A program made the position numbers and the translations under genes. A DNA stretch of 64,000 bases from an uncultured Cryptobacterium sp. Lineage in GTDB: Bacteria; Actinomycetota; Coriobacteriia; Coriobacteriales; Eggerthellaceae. Below the pieces are notes generated by a model. The model worked only from the letters and a program-made list of their open reading frames with translations, searched no databases and was not told where the DNA came from. Shown here piece by piece: positions 25,538 to 34,057 of this stretch. The stretch spans positions 22,152 through 86,151 of the forward strand of contig CATYOF010000010.1 in NCBI GenBank assembly GCA_958410215.1, in the 5' to 3' direction. The first letter of the stretch is position 1. Every line of letters starts with the position of its first letter.

Positions 25538-26854
25538 CTACTTTTCCCACGTGCATGGAGCTTCGCCAGCTTCCTGACGCTGAGACTTAAAGATGGTGTC
25601 AGGAATAGGCTCGCCGTGATAAACGCCTACGCCGCCTTCATCTTCGATGCGAGAAATTTCTGCGTCGGTGTAGCCATACTTCTTCATGATTTCCTTGGTG
25701 TGATAACCAACAGGCTTAGCAAGGATAACAGGAGGATCGCCTGCAGAACCAAAACGAAGAGGAGTCATTGGCAAAGCATGCTTGCCCCATTCGTCGTATT
25801 CAACATAACGAAGAGCGTCGTTTACGTAAGCTTCTTCGTCGCGAAGGATGTCAGGGAAGCGGAAGAGCTTCTGAGCAGGTACCTGATGAATACGGAACTG
25901 TTCCATCCAGTAATCGAAAGGCTGCTTAGCGAATGCCTCTTCAAGCCAACCAATAACTTCCTTGTTCTTGCCAGAAGCCTTCAGGTGAGTAAGATCCTTG
26001 GTGTCAACATTGTCGATCTGATCTTCGCGACCAAAGATACCCATCATCATTTCATAGTACTTATCGTACTGAGGCATGCAGATGTAAATCCACTTGTCGT
26101 CAGAGGTGCGATAGGTGTTATTGAAAGGATTAGGAACGTCGGTACGAGACTTAGGATAGTCAGCACCGAACTGCTGAGCGCAAATACCAATGTCAGAAGC
26201 AAAGATTGCAGCAGCATAAAGGTTGGTTACAACCTTTTCGCCAACACCAGTACGAGTACGGTTGAACAGAGCAGCGCAAATACCGCCAGCCAACATGCAA
26301 GCAGCGTTGTTGTCGCCGAATGCCTGAGGAGCGATAGCAGGAGACTGACCCTTCTCGCGGAAAACGTTTGCTACGCCGCCACGAGCAGCCCAGCATACTG
26401 CGTCATATCCAGGAGAATCCTTTTCAGGACCATATTCACCATAACCACGCATCTGAGCCCAGATGAGCGTTGGGAATTCTTCGTGAATAGTTTCATAGTC
26501 AAGACCGAGCTTCTTCAAAGCCTTATCACGCAGGTTAACAACAAAAACGTCAGCGTCTGCAAGAAGCTTCTTCATGAACTTCATGCCGTCTTCGTTCTTG
26601 AGGTTGATAGCTACCAAGTCCTTATTGGTGTTGTTAAGGTCGAACGTAGGATCTTCGAAATCGTTCTTTTCGCAACCAAAGCCAGGACCCTGGGTACGCT
26701 GAGCATCGCCATGAAGAGGTTCGGTCTTGATGACGGTTGCGCCCATTTCGGAAAGGCAGCGTACTGCAGCAGGAGCTGCTACCCATTCGCAAAGCTCTAC
26801 GACTTTAACGCCTGCGAGAGGGCCGAAGCCATTGAGTTTATCTGTAGTGGACAT
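25538..26854 (-). CDS. Class III (CaiB/BaiF family) CoA-transferase, second copy
   Basis: A 438-residue enzyme and close paralogue of the one at 2352. It shares the N-terminal LCEWVAAPAAVRCLSEMGA, WAQMRGYGEYGP, and PGYDAVCWAARGGVANVF, with the catalytic aspartate at D181 in AFGDNNAA. The C-terminal PVGYHTKEIMKKYGYTDAEI is also shared. ATG 26854 has GGAAGGAGAAAGTC upstream. It is well expressed to judge by its regular codon use. It is divergent from the hydrogenase genes with a 710-base gap. It should make a CoA ester of an imported acid using acetyl-CoA or the pathway's own product-CoA as donor. Confidence 0.9.
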   Translation of the reverse strand: MSTTDKLNGFGPLAGVKVVELCEWVAAPAAVRCLSEMGATVIKTEPLHGDAQRTQGPGFGCEKNDFEDPTFDLNNTNKDLVAINLKNEDGMKFMKKLLADADVFVVNLRDKALKKLGLDYETIHEEFPTLIWAQMRGYGEYGPEKDSPGYDAVCWAARGGVANVFREKGQSPAIAPQAFGDNNAACMLAGGICAALFNRTRTGVGEKVVTNLYAAAIFASDIGICAQQFGADYPKSRTDVPNPFNNTYRTSDDKWIYICMPQYDKYYEMMMGIFGREDQIDNVDTKDLTHLKASGKNKEVIGWLEEAFAKQPFDYWMEQFRIHQVPAQKLFRFPDILRDEEAYVNDALRYVEYDEWGKHALPMTPLRFGSAGDPPVILAKPVGYHTKEIMKKYGYTDAEISRIEDEGGVGVYHGEPIPDTIFKSQRQEAGEAPCTWEK

Positions 26855-27109
26855 ACAGACTTTCTCCTTCCATTGTTATTAACGATGGAACCCGCTCTGC
26901 GCTGCAGCGAAAAGCTTCATTGCTTACCTGTGGTGCAGTCGGGCTTATTACATCACCTTTCTAGTATGGCGATCACAAAGGTTCGTGGGGATGGTCAGTA
27001 ATTCGTGTTTGTCTATTTTTTTACGAAAATAGTTTATTTCTTTGAATGGATTGCTAAAAAACCTGAATATTTTGGGACAAAACTATTATTTTTGACCACC
27101 ACTTACCCC

Positions 27110-27310
27110 CAAATCGCTGCCGTTGACCAGAGCCAGGCAGGCGAAAGGGCCCTACATATAGCGCAGAAGCAAATTCGATGGCGCGCCGGGCGAAAGATAA
27201 AAGATCTGCACACACAGCACGAAAGCGAAAGTTCGCACCTGGCGTCCACGCCGTTCACCTGAAAAACGACACCGTACGCCCGAGAAGATGGTCGATGAAA
27301 TTTTTTCAAC
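27110..27310. ncRNA. G+C-rich intergenic island, possible structured RNA
   Basis: In the 710-base gap between the CoA-transferase and hydrogenase starts, ~200 bases are clearly richer in G+C than the A+T-rich flanks. They contain small dyads such as GGCGTCCACGCC, GGCGCGCC and AGATAAAAGATCT. No open frame has a ribosome site. I could not match it to a riboswitch, tmRNA, RNase P, SRP or 6S RNA. The strand is uncertain and the call is tentative. Confidence 0.25.
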
Positions 27311-27348
27311 AAAATTTATAAAAGGGCTGATAACTTGCATATATTAAT

Positions 27349-27377
27349 TTGCCTAGCAGAACCCGGTATTTTATACA
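27349..27377 (+). promoter_or_regulatory. Candidate sigma-70-type promoter of the hydrogenase operon
   Basis: TTGCCT and TATACA are separated by exactly 17 bases, ~190 bases before the ATG at 27565. An AACCCG...CGGGTT dyad spans the -10 region and could be a regulator site. Confidence 0.4.
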
Positions 27378-27564
27378 ATTACACACGGGTTTTGTGTTCC
27401 TAAGTTTTATCCCTCACGCAAGCACCACAAGTATTCTGCGTGAACTTGCCTTCCGTATTAGCCACGGAACTGGTACAAAACTGCCAGAACGCAGATAGCC
27501 CTCTTTGTAGCACCACCCCAAGATAAGCGCTACAACTCAAATGTTCACAGGTTAGGAGGATTGG

Positions 27565-29403
27565 ATGAGCAAACTATCGGTGGCACCAGTCTGCAAAGAC
27601 GATGCCTTGCAAAACGCTTACATGCAAGAGTTCGCTCGCCGTATTGAAGCAACACCCCCTGGAATGTGCCCTGTCGCTATGCAGCTGTCTCTCTTACAGG
27701 CAAGCGGCTGCCAAACATGCGGAAAGTGCACTCCTTGTCGCGAAGGCATTCCTCAGCTTGAAGGCATGCTTGAAGCTGTTCTTGCTTTTGAAGGCACCCC
27801 CGATTTATTGGAAACCATGCGTAAAAAGGCGCGCGTCATTCGCGACACCGCCGATTGCGCCATTGGTTGGCACGCTGCCGACGTATTTCTTCAGGGAATG
27901 GATACGTTTGCTTCCGAATACGAAAGCCACGTTACCAAGTTTTCTTGCCAGCAAGGCGTTACCCAAACGGTACCGTGCGAAACCATGTGCCCTGCTCACG
28001 TAAATGTTCCTGCTTACATTGCTTTGGTAGGTGAAGGAGACTACGCAGGCGCCATTAACATGATTCGCAAAGATAATCCTTTCCCAACTGCTTGTGCTTT
28101 TGTATGCGAGCATCCTTGCGAAGAACGTTGCCGTCGCACCTTAATTGATGCACCTCTAAACATTCGTGGCATTAAGAAGTTCGCCGTTGATAATATGCCT
28201 GCTGACAAGGTTCAAACCCCCAAGCCAGCAGAACCTACCGGCAAAAAGATTGCCATTATTGGCGGCGGCCCCTCTGGCCTAACCTGCGCTTACTTCAGCG
28301 CTTTGATGGGTCATGAAGTTCACGTGTTTGAGCGCCGCAAGCACTTAGGTGGCATGATGCGCTACGGCATTCCCGCCTACCGCTTCCCGCGCGAGCGCCT
28401 TGAAGAAGACATTCGTGCCATTTTGTCGGCTGGCGATATTACCGTTCATTATGAAAGCGACATCGACACCGAAACTATGGCTCAGATTTCAAAAGATTAC
28501 GATGCCTGCTACGTTGCCATTGGCGCGCAGGGCGGCAAAGTGCTTCGTATGGAAGGATCTGATGCCGAAGGCGTAATGAGCGCTGTTGATTTGCTTACTG
28601 AAATTGGCGAAAACAACTACCCCGATTTCACTGGCAAAAAGGTTGTCGTTATTGGTGGCGGCAACGTTGCGATGGACTGCGCTCGTACCAGCGTTCGCGC
28701 TGGCGCTGAAAGCGTAACCGTTGCGTATCGTCGTCGCATTGAAGACATGACGGCGCTGCGTGCTGAAATTGATTCTGCCATGCAAGAAGGCGTAGAAATG
28801 TGCGTTTTGCAGGCCCCCGACCACATTGAAGTGGAAAACGGCCACTGCACCGCGCTGTACACGCAACCCCAGATGATCGGCCCGGTAAAGGGTGGTCGTC
28901 CTACCCCGCAGAAAGCAAACAAGCCTCTGCATCGCATTGAAGCAGACATTATCCTTATCGCCGTAGGTCAGTCTATTGAATCTGCTCCCTTCGAACAGTT
29001 TGGTATGGAAGCAGACCGTACCTATTTCCAGGCAGATGAATATTTGAAATCGCTCCACGGTCCCGACAACGTATTTGTTGGTGGCGACTGCCAGGTTGGT
29101 CCTAAGACCGTTATTGTTGCCATTGGTGCCGGCAAAGTTGCCGCACGCAATATTGATGACTACCTGGGCTTTGACCATGAACTTGACTGCGGCGCAACCG
29201 CCCCAGCACCCAAGCCTAACAACCGCGTTGCTTGTGGCCGCGTAAATATTGTCGAACGCCCCGCAAGCGAACGTAAACACGACTTCGATGCCGTTGAAGT
29301 TGAAATGAGCCTGGAAGAAGCCCAGCAGGAATGCGGTCGTTGCTTGCGTTGCGACCATTATGGCTGCGGCGTAATGGAAGGAGGCCGAATCCAATATGTA
29401 TAA
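27565..29403 (+). CDS. NAD(P)H-linked iron-sulfur flavoprotein, hydrogenase partner (NuoF-tail/GltD fusion)
   Basis: A 612-residue protein. Residues ~35-115 match only the [4Fe-4S] end of NuoF/HydB (CQTCGKCTPCREG, then C98); the FMN/NAD domain of NuoF is absent. Residues ~130-205 are the GltD-type cysteine domain (PCETMCPAHVNVPAYIALVG, FVCEHPCEERCRR). FAD binding follows at GGGPSG (233-238) and a second nucleotide fold at VVVIGGGNVAMDCARTS. The end carries CGRCLRCDHYGC. It should take electrons from NAD(P)H at FAD and hand them through its clusters to the hydrogenase, or the reverse. It overlaps the hydrogenase gene by 8 bases, so the two are made together. SD GGAGG at good spacing. Confidence 0.88.
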   Translation: MSKLSVAPVCKDDALQNAYMQEFARRIEATPPGMCPVAMQLSLLQASGCQTCGKCTPCREGIPQLEGMLEAVLAFEGTPDLLETMRKKARVIRDTADCAIGWHAADVFLQGMDTFASEYESHVTKFSCQQGVTQTVPCETMCPAHVNVPAYIALVGEGDYAGAINMIRKDNPFPTACAFVCEHPCEERCRRTLIDAPLNIRGIKKFAVDNMPADKVQTPKPAEPTGKKIAIIGGGPSGLTCAYFSALMGHEVHVFERRKHLGGMMRYGIPAYRFPRERLEEDIRAILSAGDITVHYESDIDTETMAQISKDYDACYVAIGAQGGKVLRMEGSDAEGVMSAVDLLTEIGENNYPDFTGKKVVVIGGGNVAMDCARTSVRAGAESVTVAYRRRIEDMTALRAEIDSAMQEGVEMCVLQAPDHIEVENGHCTALYTQPQMIGPVKGGRPTPQKANKPLHRIEADIILIAVGQSIESAPFEQFGMEADRTYFQADEYLKSLHGPDNVFVGGDCQVGPKTVIVAIGAGKVAARNIDDYLGFDHELDCGATAPAPKPNNRVACGRVNIVERPASERKHDFDAVEVEMSLEEAQQECGRCLRCDHYGCGVMEGGRIQYV

Positions 29404-31117
29404 CGTAACCATTGACGGTAAAGCCGTATCCGTAGAAGAAGGCTCCACCATTTTGGATGCAGCCCATGCGGCAGGCGTTTCCATCCCTACGCTGTGCTGG
29501 ATGAAAGACCTAAACGAAATTGGTTCCTGCCGCATTTGCGTGGTAGAAACCGAAGGCGATGATGCATTAAGCGCCGCTTGCAACACCCCTGTTCGCAACG
29601 GCATGATCATCCGCACCAATTCGCCACGCGTTGTTGCTGCTCGTCGTGAAAACATGCGAACCATTCTTGAAGGCCATCGCAGTGAATGCACCACGTGCCA
29701 GCGCACGGGCACCTGCGCCCTTCAGTACACCGCCGCCGAATTGAATGTGGGCGAACTTGATTTTGATCCCGTGTTCGATTTTGAAGCATGGGATGAAGAT
29801 TTCCCACTGCAGCGCGACGCAAGCAAATGTATCCGTTGCGGGCGCTGTGTTGTGGAATGCGCCAAGGTTCAGCATTGTGGCGTTTGGGACTTTAAGGGCC
29901 CTTCCTCCTTCCGCGGCATTACCGTACGCGAAGGTAAGGAAATCAGTGAAGCAGGCTGCGCGCTGTGCGGCCAGTGCATTACCCACTGCCCCACCGGCGC
30001 TCTTACCGCACGCAACGATATTCCTACTATTCTGGATGCCCTGGCAGACCCCGACACCCTAACAGTTGTTCAGTTTGCTCCTGCTATTCGTGCCGCCTGG
30101 GGCGAAGTAATGGGTCTTACCCGCGAAGAAGCAACCCCAGGTCGTATGGCAGCTGCCGCAAAGGCACTTGGCTTTGATCGCGTGTTCGATACCGACTTTG
30201 CTGCCGACCTTACCATTATGGAAGAAGGCAATGAATTTATTGAGTGGTACACCTCCGGCAAGAAACGCCCGATGTTCACCTCGTGCTGCCCTGGTTGGGT
30301 TCGTTTTGCCAAGCTTCACTATCCTCAGTTTGTTGAGCAGCTTTCCAGCAGTAAGTCTCCTCATCAGATGATGGGTGCGGTAGTAAAGAACACCCTTAAA
30401 GAGCCCATGGAAGCTGCGGGCAAAAAGCGCATGTTTGTTGTGTCGGTTATGCCCTGCGTTGCTAAGAAGTACGAATGTGGCGTTCCTCAGCTTTCCACCG
30501 AAGCAGGTCCCGATGTGGATGCGGTTCTTACCACGCGCGAATTCAACAGCATGCTGCGCATGTTCAAGGTAAAGTGCACCGATTTGGAAGAAATTCCTTT
30601 CGATAATCCGTTGGGATTGTCTACCGGTGCAGGTACGATCTTTGGTCGTACGGGCGGCGTTATGGAAGCGGCGCTTCGCACTGCTGCCTTCGTTTTGACT
30701 GGCAAAAATCCCGACTTTGCAACGTGCGATACCACCGAAGCAACGCCCGATCGTCCTTGGATTGATAAGACCTTAGAAATTGCCGATCTGACCATCAAAA
30801 TTGCAGTTGCGAGTGGTCTGGAAAACACCGCAAAGCTTTTGGATGCCCTTGAAGCAGGCGAAGCCGATTATGATTTCGTAGAAATTATGGCCTGCCCTGG
30901 CGGCTGTGTTGGTGGCGGCGGACAGCCTATCGAATTTAACGTCGAAATGGCTGCAGAACGCGCAAAGGTTCTGAACCGTTTGGATACCAACGATACGTTA
31001 CGTTTCTCACACGAAAACCCCGATATTCAGAAGCTGTATGCCGACTGGATTGGCAAGCCGCTTTCTAAAACTGCAGAAGCGTGGCTCCACACCGAACAGA
31101 CGGAGTGGGATATTTAG
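29396..31117 (+). CDS. hydA: [FeFe] hydrogenase catalytic subunit
   Basis: A 573-residue H2-evolving or H2-consuming enzyme of the multi-cluster type. In order: a [2Fe-2S] domain (C34, C45, C48, C62), the His-Cys3 cluster (H94, C98, C101, C107), two [4Fe-4S] sites (CIRCGRCVVEC, CALCGQCITHC), and the H-cluster domain. The three H-cluster signatures are intact: TSCCPGW (C297), MPCVAKKYE (C354) and MACPGGCVGGGG (C500, C504). No signal peptide, so it is cytoplasmic. It pairs with the preceding flavoprotein for NAD(P)H coupling. The hydE, hydG and hydF maturases follow. Confidence 0.96.
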   Translation: MYNVTIDGKAVSVEEGSTILDAAHAAGVSIPTLCWMKDLNEIGSCRICVVETEGDDALSAACNTPVRNGMIIRTNSPRVVAARRENMRTILEGHRSECTTCQRTGTCALQYTAAELNVGELDFDPVFDFEAWDEDFPLQRDASKCIRCGRCVVECAKVQHCGVWDFKGPSSFRGITVREGKEISEAGCALCGQCITHCPTGALTARNDIPTILDALADPDTLTVVQFAPAIRAAWGEVMGLTREEATPGRMAAAAKALGFDRVFDTDFAADLTIMEEGNEFIEWYTSGKKRPMFTSCCPGWVRFAKLHYPQFVEQLSSSKSPHQMMGAVVKNTLKEPMEAAGKKRMFVVSVMPCVAKKYECGVPQLSTEAGPDVDAVLTTREFNSMLRMFKVKCTDLEEIPFDNPLGLSTGAGTIFGRTGGVMEAALRTAAFVLTGKNPDFATCDTTEATPDRPWIDKTLEIADLTIKIAVASGLENTAKLLDALEAGEADYDFVEIMACPGGCVGGGGQPIEFNVEMAAERAKVLNRLDTNDTLRFSHENPDIQKLYADWIGKPLSKTAEAWLHTEQTEWDI

Positions 31118-31251
31118 ATAAAGCTTGGAGCTCAACAAAGGTTGTGCTGCACGTCGCTCAGAAACGAAAAGCAAGCGGCACGACAAACGGCGCTAATCAA
31201 CGCCTTAGCAACCAAGTAATGACAGCGTAGTAATTGTTACGCGTTCGAAAT

Positions 31252-31284
31252 ACCGGTGGGATACTTTTCGGGTATCCTGCCGGT
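31252..31284 (+). terminator. Hairpin between hydrogenase and hydE
   Basis: ACCGGTGGGATAC and GTATCCTGCCGGT pair with one small bulge, followed by TTTAACTTT. It could end the hydrogenase transcript or lower read-through into the maturase genes, 36 bases before hydE. Confidence 0.65.
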
Positions 31285-31319
31285 TTAACTTTAGAGTACG
31301 GAAAGTAGCGCCTCTCTCT

Positions 31320-32612
31320 GTGAAGCAAGACGTTCAACATACCAACACTGCAAGCGCACCTTGCACTGCGAGCACGCCTCACGATTTTGCGGGCGCATCA
31401 CTCGATGCGTCCCAGGATTCCGTGGGCGTTTCATCTGAGACGTTTCGGAATCCCGCAAGCACTTCAATCGAGGTGCCTCAGAGCTCCGTGCACTCTTCGA
31501 CTAAAAAGCACGTTTCTCATACCTATCTTTTAAAGCTTGCCGAAAAACTGATACAAACACATTCGCTTTCCCTTGAAGAATATGAAACCCTTATCGCCTT
31601 TCGCGATGCCGGAATAACCGACCTAATCACTCGCAAGGCACGCCGAATTCGCGAAAGCGTCTACGGCACCACTGTATACATTCGCGGTCTTATCGAAATA
31701 AGCAACTATTGCAAAAACGATTGCCTCTACTGTGGCATTCGCAAAAGCAACACCAGCTGCACGCGCTATCGCCTTGCGCCTGAAGATATTCTCGAGTGTG
31801 CGCAAGCCGGTTATCAGCTTGGCTTCAGAACGTTCGTTTTACAAGGCGGCGAAGACCCTTGGTTTACCGACGATCGTCTTGTTGACCTGTTACATGCTCT
31901 TAAAGCAGCCCACCCCGACTGCGCAATTACTTTATCGCTGGGCGAACGCAGCTCTGAAAGCTACCAACGTCTGTTTGATGCGGGAGCTGACCGCTATCTT
32001 TTGCGTCACGAAACCGTATGTGACGAACTTTACACCAAGCTCCATCCGCACACTATGCAGCTTAAAAACCGGCTTCAGTGCCTAGAAGACCTTCGCCGTA
32101 TTGGTTATGCGGTGGGTTGCGGCTTTATGGTGGGCGCGCCTTTTCAAACCGCGCGTGATCTTGCCCACGACTTTGCTTTCATAGAACACTTCAAGCCAGA
32201 AATGTGTGGCATCGGGCCGTTTATTCCTCATCACGCTACCCCCTTTCGCAATGAACCTGCGGGCAGCGTTGAGCTAACGTGCTTTCTGCTTTCACTTATT
32301 CGCATTATTCATCCATCGGTTCTGCTTCCTGCAACTACCGCACTTGGATCACTTGATCCGCAGGGCCGAACTAAAGGCATGCTGGCAGGTGCCAACGTGG
32401 TCATGCCTAATCTTTCCCCTTTGAATGTGCGTGCAAATTATGAACTGTATAACAACAAAGCCCATACCGGCACCGAGGCTGCTGAACACCTGAGCCTCCT
32501 CGATGCCGATATGCAGACGATTGGCTATCACCTCGTAGTCGATCGCGGAGACCCGAAAGGAAGGCTACAACATGGCATCTTTCCCTTACAATCCCAAGTC
32601 TCTGTGCGCTGA
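31320..32612 (+). CDS. hydE: [FeFe] hydrogenase maturase HydE, radical SAM
   Basis: HydE helps build the bridging ligand of the H-cluster. The radical SAM motif is CKNDCLYC (C131, C135, C138). GGEDPWFTDDRLVDLL, LRHETVCDELYTKLHP and FIPHHATPFRNEP are typical of HydE. The GTG start at 31320 gives 430 residues; the first ~65 are a Ser/Thr-rich, low-complexity stretch not found in most HydE. A GTG at 31488 with GAGGTG upstream would remove much of it, so the start is uncertain. The last 41 bases overlap the start of hydG, indicating coupling. Confidence 0.92.
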   Translation: MKQDVQHTNTASAPCTASTPHDFAGASLDASQDSVGVSSETFRNPASTSIEVPQSSVHSSTKKHVSHTYLLKLAEKLIQTHSLSLEEYETLIAFRDAGITDLITRKARRIRESVYGTTVYIRGLIEISNYCKNDCLYCGIRKSNTSCTRYRLAPEDILECAQAGYQLGFRTFVLQGGEDPWFTDDRLVDLLHALKAAHPDCAITLSLGERSSESYQRLFDAGADRYLLRHETVCDELYTKLHPHTMQLKNRLQCLEDLRRIGYAVGCGFMVGAPFQTARDLAHDFAFIEHFKPEMCGIGPFIPHHATPFRNEPAGSVELTCFLLSLIRIIHPSVLLPATTALGSLDPQGRTKGMLAGANVVMPNLSPLNVRANYELYNNKAHTGTEAAEHLSLLDADMQTIGYHLVVDRGDPKGRLQHGIFPLQSQVSVR

Positions 32613-34026
32613 TGAATTCATTAACCACGAAGAGATTTTAGAAACCCTAGCCTATGCCGATGCACATGCAAATGATATCGAACTGTGTCGCTCTATTTTG
32701 GATAAAGCGCGCACCAACCTGCATCCCTCAAACGATCACGGCGCCATTATTACGCACCGCGAAGCGTCGGTGCTGCTTGCCTGCCAAGATCCGGAAATTA
32801 ACGAAGAAATAAAGAAGCTTGCTCATGATATTAAACAGGCTTATTACGGCAATCGTATTGTATTGTTTGCGCCGCTGTATCTTTCCAACTACTGCGTAAA
32901 TGGCTGCTTGTATTGCCCTTATCATGCAAAGAATCGCGAAATTCCAAGACGTAAGCTTACCCAAGAAGAAATTCGCGCGGAGGTTATTGCCCTTCAGGAT
33001 ATGGGTCATAAACGTCTTGCGATTGAAGCGGGTGAAGACCCCAAGCACAATCCCATTGAATACATTTTGGAAAGCATGCACACCATTTATTCCATTAAGC
33101 ATAAAAACGGAGCTATCCGGCGCGTGAATGTAAACATTGCTGCTACCACCGTCGACGAATATCGCATGCTTAAAGAAGCAGAAATTGGCACCTATATTCT
33201 GTTCCAGGAAACCTATCACAAAGAAAGCTATAAGCGCCTTCACCCCACCGGACCAAAGAGCGATTACAACTGGCATACCGAAGCTATGGATCGCGCCATG
33301 GAAGGCGGCATTGACGATGTGGGCTTAGGCGTTTTGTTTGGCCTGGAAGGCTATCGCTACGAATTTGCGGGACTGCTGATGCACGCAGAACATCTGGAAG
33401 CGGTGCATGGCGTAGGCCCTCACACCATTAGTGTTCCTCGCGTAAAGCCCGCCATGGATATTAATCCCGATGAATTCGACAATGGCATTCCCGATGAAAT
33501 ATTTGAAAAGCTTATTGCTCTTATTCGTATTTCGGTTCCCTATACGGGCATAATTATTTCCACTCGCGAAAGCCAAGCAGTACGCGAACATGCCCTGCAG
33601 TATGGCGTTTCTCAAATTAGTGGCGGTTCCCGTACTTCGGTGGGTGGCTATGTGGAAGACCAGCGCCCCCACGACACCGAACAGTTTGATGTGTCCGACC
33701 AGCGCACCTTAGATGAAGTAATTAGCTGGCTTCTAGACAACAACCACATTCCCAGCTTTTGCACCGCCTGCTATCGCGCGGGACGAACGGGCGATAGGTT
33801 TATGTCGTTTTGCAAGAACGGCGAAATCGCCAACTTCTGTCATCCCAACGCTTTGATTACCCTGGCTGAATATTTGACTGATTATGCAGCTCCCGATACC
33901 AAAGCAAAGGGCATGGCCATCATTCAGCAGGAACTGCAAAAGGTAACAAACCCCAAAACCAAGGAATTGGCAGAAGGGTATATCGAAAATATCGTAAAGG
34001 GCGTGGGACGCGATTATCGCTTCTAG
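32572..34026 (+). CDS. hydG: [FeFe] hydrogenase maturase HydG, tyrosine lyase
   Basis: HydG cleaves tyrosine to supply CO and cyanide ligands and makes an Fe(CO)2CN unit for the H-cluster. The 484-residue protein has the radical SAM motif CVNGCLYC (C108, C112, C115) and the second-cluster motif CX2CX22C (C397, C400, C423) that tells it from ThiH. FQETYHKESYKRLHPTGPKS and SGGSRTSVGGY are typical. AAGGAAGG precedes ATG 32572, inside the end of hydE. hydF follows after 31 bases with its own GAGGAGG-type site. Confidence 0.95.
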   Translation: MASFPYNPKSLCADEFINHEEILETLAYADAHANDIELCRSILDKARTNLHPSNDHGAIITHREASVLLACQDPEINEEIKKLAHDIKQAYYGNRIVLFAPLYLSNYCVNGCLYCPYHAKNREIPRRKLTQEEIRAEVIALQDMGHKRLAIEAGEDPKHNPIEYILESMHTIYSIKHKNGAIRRVNVNIAATTVDEYRMLKEAEIGTYILFQETYHKESYKRLHPTGPKSDYNWHTEAMDRAMEGGIDDVGLGVLFGLEGYRYEFAGLLMHAEHLEAVHGVGPHTISVPRVKPAMDINPDEFDNGIPDEIFEKLIALIRISVPYTGIIISTRESQAVREHALQYGVSQISGGSRTSVGGYVEDQRPHDTEQFDVSDQRTLDEVISWLLDNNHIPSFCTACYRAGRTGDRFMSFCKNGEIANFCHPNALITLAEYLTDYAAPDTKAKGMAIIQQELQKVTNPKTKELAEGYIENIVKGVGRDYRF

Positions 34027-34057
34027 CTGACCACCCCCTGAGGAGGATCTGAACATT

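Noticed and set aside
20661..26854. Carnitine (cai) operon
   Set aside because: CaiA-, CaiB- and CaiD-like genes occur, but scattered, with no CaiT, CaiC or CaiE seen, and the CoA-transferases are not especially close to CaiB.
25616..27001. 461-codon plus-strand frame opposite the second CoA-transferase
   Set aside because: The minus-strand gene has full family motifs and a strong ribosome site; the opposite frame is a by-product of its codon bias.
27110..27310. Known riboswitch or housekeeping RNA
   Set aside because: I looked for cobalamin, TPP, Moco, SRP, RNase P, tmRNA and 6S hallmarks and found none; kept only as a tentative structured-RNA candidate.
28489..29712. 407-codon minus-strand frame over the hydrogenase pair
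   Set aside because: It crosses two clear overlapping genes on the plus strand and has no protein-family features.
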